From positions 1-12,477 of the forward strand of contig DAOWKG010000149.1 in NCBI GenBank assembly GCA_030639985.1: 12,477 nt of DNA. Reading direction: 5' to 3'. Positions 12,164 to 12,477 of this stretch are shown here, piece after piece. The position numbers were made by a program, and so were the translations under genes. The notes under the pieces are model-generated. The model was not told where the DNA came from and did not search any database. It saw only the letters and a program-made list of their open reading frames with translations. This DNA is from Desulfuromonadaceae bacterium (lineage in GTDB: Bacteria; Desulfobacterota; Desulfuromonadia; Desulfuromonadales; Geopsychrobacteraceae). The stretch's first letter is position 1; each line of letters begins with the position of its first letter.

Positions 12164-12477
12164 ATGGCAGAAGTAAAAGATAAGTTTTGGCTCAATGGCG
12201 AAAAGGCAGTGCTGGTCATTATCGATGTTCAGGAAAAACTGACCCCGGCAATGAATCAAGGGCTCTATAAACAATTGGTGTTGCATACCAACCTGTTAAT
12301 CGAGGGGTTTAAGGCCCTAAACTTGCCAATTATCGCCACCGAACAATATTCCAAGGGGTTAGGCCATACGTCAACCGACTTGAACGGTGCGACCGATCAA
12401 TGCTGTATTGAGAAGATTGCTTTCAGTTGTTGTGCCGAAGCAGAATTTATCACCGCACTTGAAAAAACTGCTGCTAA
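12164..12477 (+). CDS. Isochorismatase-family cysteine hydrolase, N-terminal part (cut by window edge)
   Basis: The frame is open from ATG 12164 to the edge of the window, 104 residues. GGGAGGAG (12153-12160) lies close before it and supports the start. The fold's first strand ends in VLVIIDVQEKL with the catalytic Asp21; ATEQYSKGLGHT at about 58-69 and EKIAFSC with catalytic Lys84 follow. These are hallmarks of the isochorismatase-like hydrolases, near the ISOC1/ISOC2-like subgroup with its TEQYPKGLG motif. The nucleophilic cysteine should lie further on, outside the window. Substrate is unknown; members hydrolyse isochorismate, nicotinamide or carbamoyl compounds. Nothing here points to siderophore synthesis. 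Confidence 0.88.
   Translation, partial: MAEVKDKFWLNGEKAVLVIIDVQEKLTPAMNQGLYKQLVLHTNLLIEGFKALNLPIIATEQYSKGLGHTSTDLNGATDQCCIEKIAFSCCAEAEFITALEKTAA

Overview
The window looks like chromosomal core sequence from a bacterium of the Desulfuromonadales (the Geobacter / Pelobacter / Desulfuromonas group), with moderate GC. The main reasons are an SfrAB-type NADPH oxidoreductase pair, an F0 ATP synthase block separated from the F1 genes, and a fused nine-heme c / membrane b cytochrome of the CbcL kind. No tRNA, rRNA, CRISPR array, insertion sequence or prophage gene was seen. All recognised genes lie on the + strand.

Layout. (1) 1-1435: the last codons of an HtpX-type membrane protease, followed without a gap by rsmB (16S rRNA m5C967 methyltransferase). 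(2) 1436-1784: a gene-free stretch dominated by a block of nested inverted repeats that looks like a dispersed intergenic repeat, then a possible promoter. (3) 1785-2887: rpe (pentose phosphate pathway) and a small unrecognised lipoprotein. (4) 2888-7833: a gene-free leader with hairpins, then sfrB (TTG start) and sfrA, closed by an intrinsic terminator. (5) 7834-9680: atpZ-like, atpI, atpB and atpE, closed by another terminator and with no F1 genes. (6) 9681-11911: a long promoter region, the cbcL-like cytochrome and a strong terminator. (7) 11926-12477: a two-helix membrane protein of unknown function and the N-terminal part of an isochorismatase-family hydrolase cut by the window edge.

How the parts fit. 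Most of the window concerns energy metabolism. Rpe belongs to the pentose phosphate route. SfrAB would exchange electrons between NADPH and a low-potential carrier. The CbcL-like protein would take electrons from menaquinol at the inner membrane to periplasmic c-type hemes, as in respiration of extracellular Fe(III). The atp block supplies the proton channel and rotor of ATP synthase. Terminators split these into separate transcription units, so they are neighbours rather than one operon.

I saw no clearly new system. The points most worth a second look are the SfrB architecture (a NuoF-type cluster domain with an altered cysteine motif fused to a GltD-type flavoprotein), the loss of the molybdenum active-site residues in SfrA, the hairpin-rich leader before sfrB, the repeat block after rsmB, and the small membrane protein that begins right behind a terminator.
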